NCBI GenBank assembly: GCA_016210825.1
Contig: JACQTM010000225.1
Location: 1-5,714, forward strand
Reading direction: 5' to 3'
Source of the DNA: Hyphomicrobiales bacterium
Lineage (GTDB): Bacteria > Pseudomonadota > Alphaproteobacteria > Rhizobiales > Xanthobacteraceae
Length of the DNA stretch: 5,714 nt
In this document: positions 5,675 to 5,714 of the stretch, piece after piece
How the letters are laid out: every line of letters begins with the position of its first letter
Numbering within the stretch: position 1 is the stretch's first letter
Notes under the pieces: model-generated
What the model saw: only the letters and a program-made list of their open reading frames with translations
What the model was told of the DNA's origin: nothing
Databases searched by the model: none
Program-made: the position numbers and the translations under genes

Positions 5675-5714
5675 AATAGACCTGCATCCGTGGCTCGTCA
5701 TGAGTTCAAACAAC

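Noticed and set aside
5536..5679. A 47-codon frame from an ATG overlapping the stop of the HisD-family gene (ATGA)
   Set aside because: It reads straight through the palindromic repeat, giving the PPPQGG-type peptide usually translated from such repeats, and has no family resemblance.
5700..5714. ATG with MSSNN at the right edge as a possible gene start
   Set aside because: Only five codons are visible and no Shine-Dalgarno sequence precedes it.

Overview
The window is high-GC DNA with the codon use, gene families and intergenic repeats typical of an alphaproteobacterium of the order Hyphomicrobiales (Bradyrhizobium/Xanthobacteraceae type). This placement is inferred from protein motifs and repeat style; there is no rRNA or marker gene. 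Five protein-coding genes are supported, one of them cut by the left edge. No tRNA, rRNA, CRISPR array or transposase gene is seen.

Left part (1-2210): the C-terminal half of a CoxL/xanthine-dehydrogenase-type molybdopterin-binding subunit ends at 1060. A small outer-membrane beta-barrel protein of the Omp25/Omp31 type follows at 1157-1957. Just after it, at 1988-2044, is a short piece that reads in frame as the C-terminal tail of a second CoxL-like protein, about 77% identical in DNA to the end of the first gene. It is probably a gene remnant. A G/C-rich palindromic repeat block of about 150 bp fills the rest of the gap.

Middle (2213-4001): a periplasmic isochorismatase-fold protein on the minus strand has a clear signal peptide and has alanine where the family's nucleophilic cysteine normally sits. 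It is divergent from a cytoplasmic cyclase-family (kynurenine formamidase-like) metal hydrolase. The 196-bp gap between their starts holds a perfect 7+7 bp dyad with an 11-bp spacer, a candidate operator, and a second 7+7 bp inverted repeat close to the cyclase start.

Right part (4002-5714): a cluster of Rhizobiales-style palindromic repeats precedes a HisD-family dehydrogenase. This protein keeps all zinc and catalytic residues but resembles the sulfopropanediol dehydrogenase (HpsN-like) branch more than biosynthetic HisD. Another palindromic element follows it.

Taken together this looks like an accessory catabolic region: a molybdenum hydroxylase subunit, a cyclase/amide hydrolase, an alcohol dehydrogenase of the HisD fold, an isochorismatase-like periplasmic protein and a porin-like outer-membrane protein. 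The substrate cannot be read from the sequence. I see no convincing undescribed system. The observations most worth a second look are the CoxL tail remnant, the cysteine-less secreted isochorismatase homologue, the non-biosynthetic HisD and the divergent control region.
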